A DNA stretch of 64,000 nucleotides from NCBI GenBank assembly GCA_965227935.1, contig CBDDGS010000032.1:1-64000 (forward strand), read 5' to 3'. Made by a program: the position numbers and the translations under genes. Source of the DNA: JAWPMT01 sp965227935. GTDB lineage: Bacteria; Bacteroidota; Bacteroidia; Cytophagales; Cyclobacteriaceae. The notes below the pieces were generated by a model that was not told the origin of the DNA, made no database searches, and saw nothing but the letters and a program-made list of their open reading frames with translations. Positions 63,516-64,000 of the stretch are shown here, in pieces (positions within the stretch are counted from its first letter, which is position 1; each line of letters starts with the position of its first letter).

Positions 63516-64000
63516 TGGATATGTCCGGTTTCCCACGTGTTAAAAAGTCAGACCTGGAGCGGCTTAATCGCCGCTCTAGGTTTAGTGATTATTTGCCTTG
63601 GCAAATTTTTGATGGTGACGAAAAGGCCTTCATCTGCACTGATAATGCTGACGGATATATCTGGGAATGTGTGCCGACAGCCTTTGCTTCCAACGATCAG
63701 ATCAAAGCGCTGGAAAGCCTTCTTCGCTATGACTTTCCGGATGGAACTGTTATTCAGGTCATCAGTTTTGCCGATCCAAACGTCAGTCATATCCTGGATG
63801 ATTATCTTCGGAGGAAGACCCGGGATAACGATGTATCCCAAATGACCGCAAAGCGCAATGCGGAGCATATCAGGAAAGGCACAAAGGGAATGGAAAAGAT
63901 AAAAGGGGTTCCTGTCAGGAACCATCGTCTTTTCTTTACCATTAAATCGACGGAAAAACTCGATAAGAATGCAATTGTTACTATCGAGGAAACGTTGCTA
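63515..64000 (+). CDS. traC: TraC, transfer ATPase (3' end outside window)
   Basis: The first 162 residues are visible: MDMSGFPRVKKSDLERLNRR, then FSDYLPWQIFD, CTDNADGYIWECVPTAF and LLRYDFPDGTVIQVI. This is the N-terminal part of the VirB4-like TraC (TraC_F_IV domain). The Walker motifs lie beyond the window. TraC is the pilus assembly ATPase. Confidence 0.9.
   Translation, partial: MDMSGFPRVKKSDLERLNRRSRFSDYLPWQIFDGDEKAFICTDNADGYIWECVPTAFASNDQIKALESLLRYDFPDGTVIQVISFADPNVSHILDDYLRRKTRDNDVSQMTAKRNAEHIRKGTKGMEKIKGVPVRNHRLFFTIKSTEKLDKNAIVTIEETLL

Overview
The window is a piece of a large conjugative plasmid, most likely from a marine or environmental gammaproteobacterium (Marinobacter-like hosts would fit, but the host cannot be proven from sequence alone). 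The evidence is a complete plasmid toolkit: F-type (MPF_F) mating-pair genes at both ends, a MobF relaxase and coupling protein, a RepA-type initiator with a putative origin, a ParA/ParB operon, a MazEF toxin-antitoxin pair, antirestriction and fertility-inhibition genes, and many small plasmid orphans. No rRNA, tRNA or CRISPR was seen.

Layout. 1-7668 (+): the distal half of the transfer operon (trbC end, S26 peptidase, PEGA lipoprotein, traF, traH, traG, small protein, lytic transglycosylase). 7706-13894 (-): CoiA-like protein, relaxase traI/trwC, coupling protein traD/trwB and a small ribbon-helix-helix-like protein. This is the R388 order trwA-trwB-trwC, and 13.9-14.44 kb is a palindrome-dense oriT candidate. 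14.4-20.3 kb (-): a DUF3560 gene and a small duplicated gene, both broken by single-base indels, an ArdC-like gene, a ParB-like gene with a parS-like site, and several orphan genes. 20,902-35,999: a complete 15.1-kb Tn3-family transposon with matching inverted repeats and a 5-bp target duplication. It carries a KfrA/TnpT-like protein, a yybP-ykoY manganese riboswitch with a GDT1-family exporter, a czcCBA efflux operon, two CDF transporters (one with a DmeR-type repressor), a tyrosine recombinase and TnpA. 36.35-39.5 kb (-): parB, parA, a Toprim/DUF3991 protein, an HTH regulator and a small protein in one overlapping operon. 39.6-40.7 kb: oriV candidate and repA. 40.9-50 kb (-): PP-loop enzyme, fertility-inhibition-like protein, antirestriction protein, mazEF and a third, large ParB-like protein. 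51.1-57.6 kb (-): an AT-rich run of small membrane and unknown genes led by a thermonuclease and a DUF1173 gene. 58.2-64 kb (+): the proximal transfer operon (dsbC-like, pilin traA, traL, traE, traK, traB, traV, start of traC).

The most unusual feature is the non-coding architecture of the minus-strand maintenance region. Four long, GC-rich, palindrome-packed mosaic repeats (R1-R4) separate its operons. Six copies of a promoter-leader module and ten copies of a hairpin that places the Shine-Dalgarno sequence in its loop sit directly before start codons. Two further regulatory motifs recur: a TTCGACATGTCGAA palindrome (seven sites) and TTAACACCT next to the -10 box of four promoters. Together they suggest plasmid-wide regulons, plausibly controlled by the plasmid's own HTH, RHH, KfrA-like or ParB-like proteins. 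The transposon landed inside one of the mosaic repeats, so the empty site can be read from the other copies in this same window.
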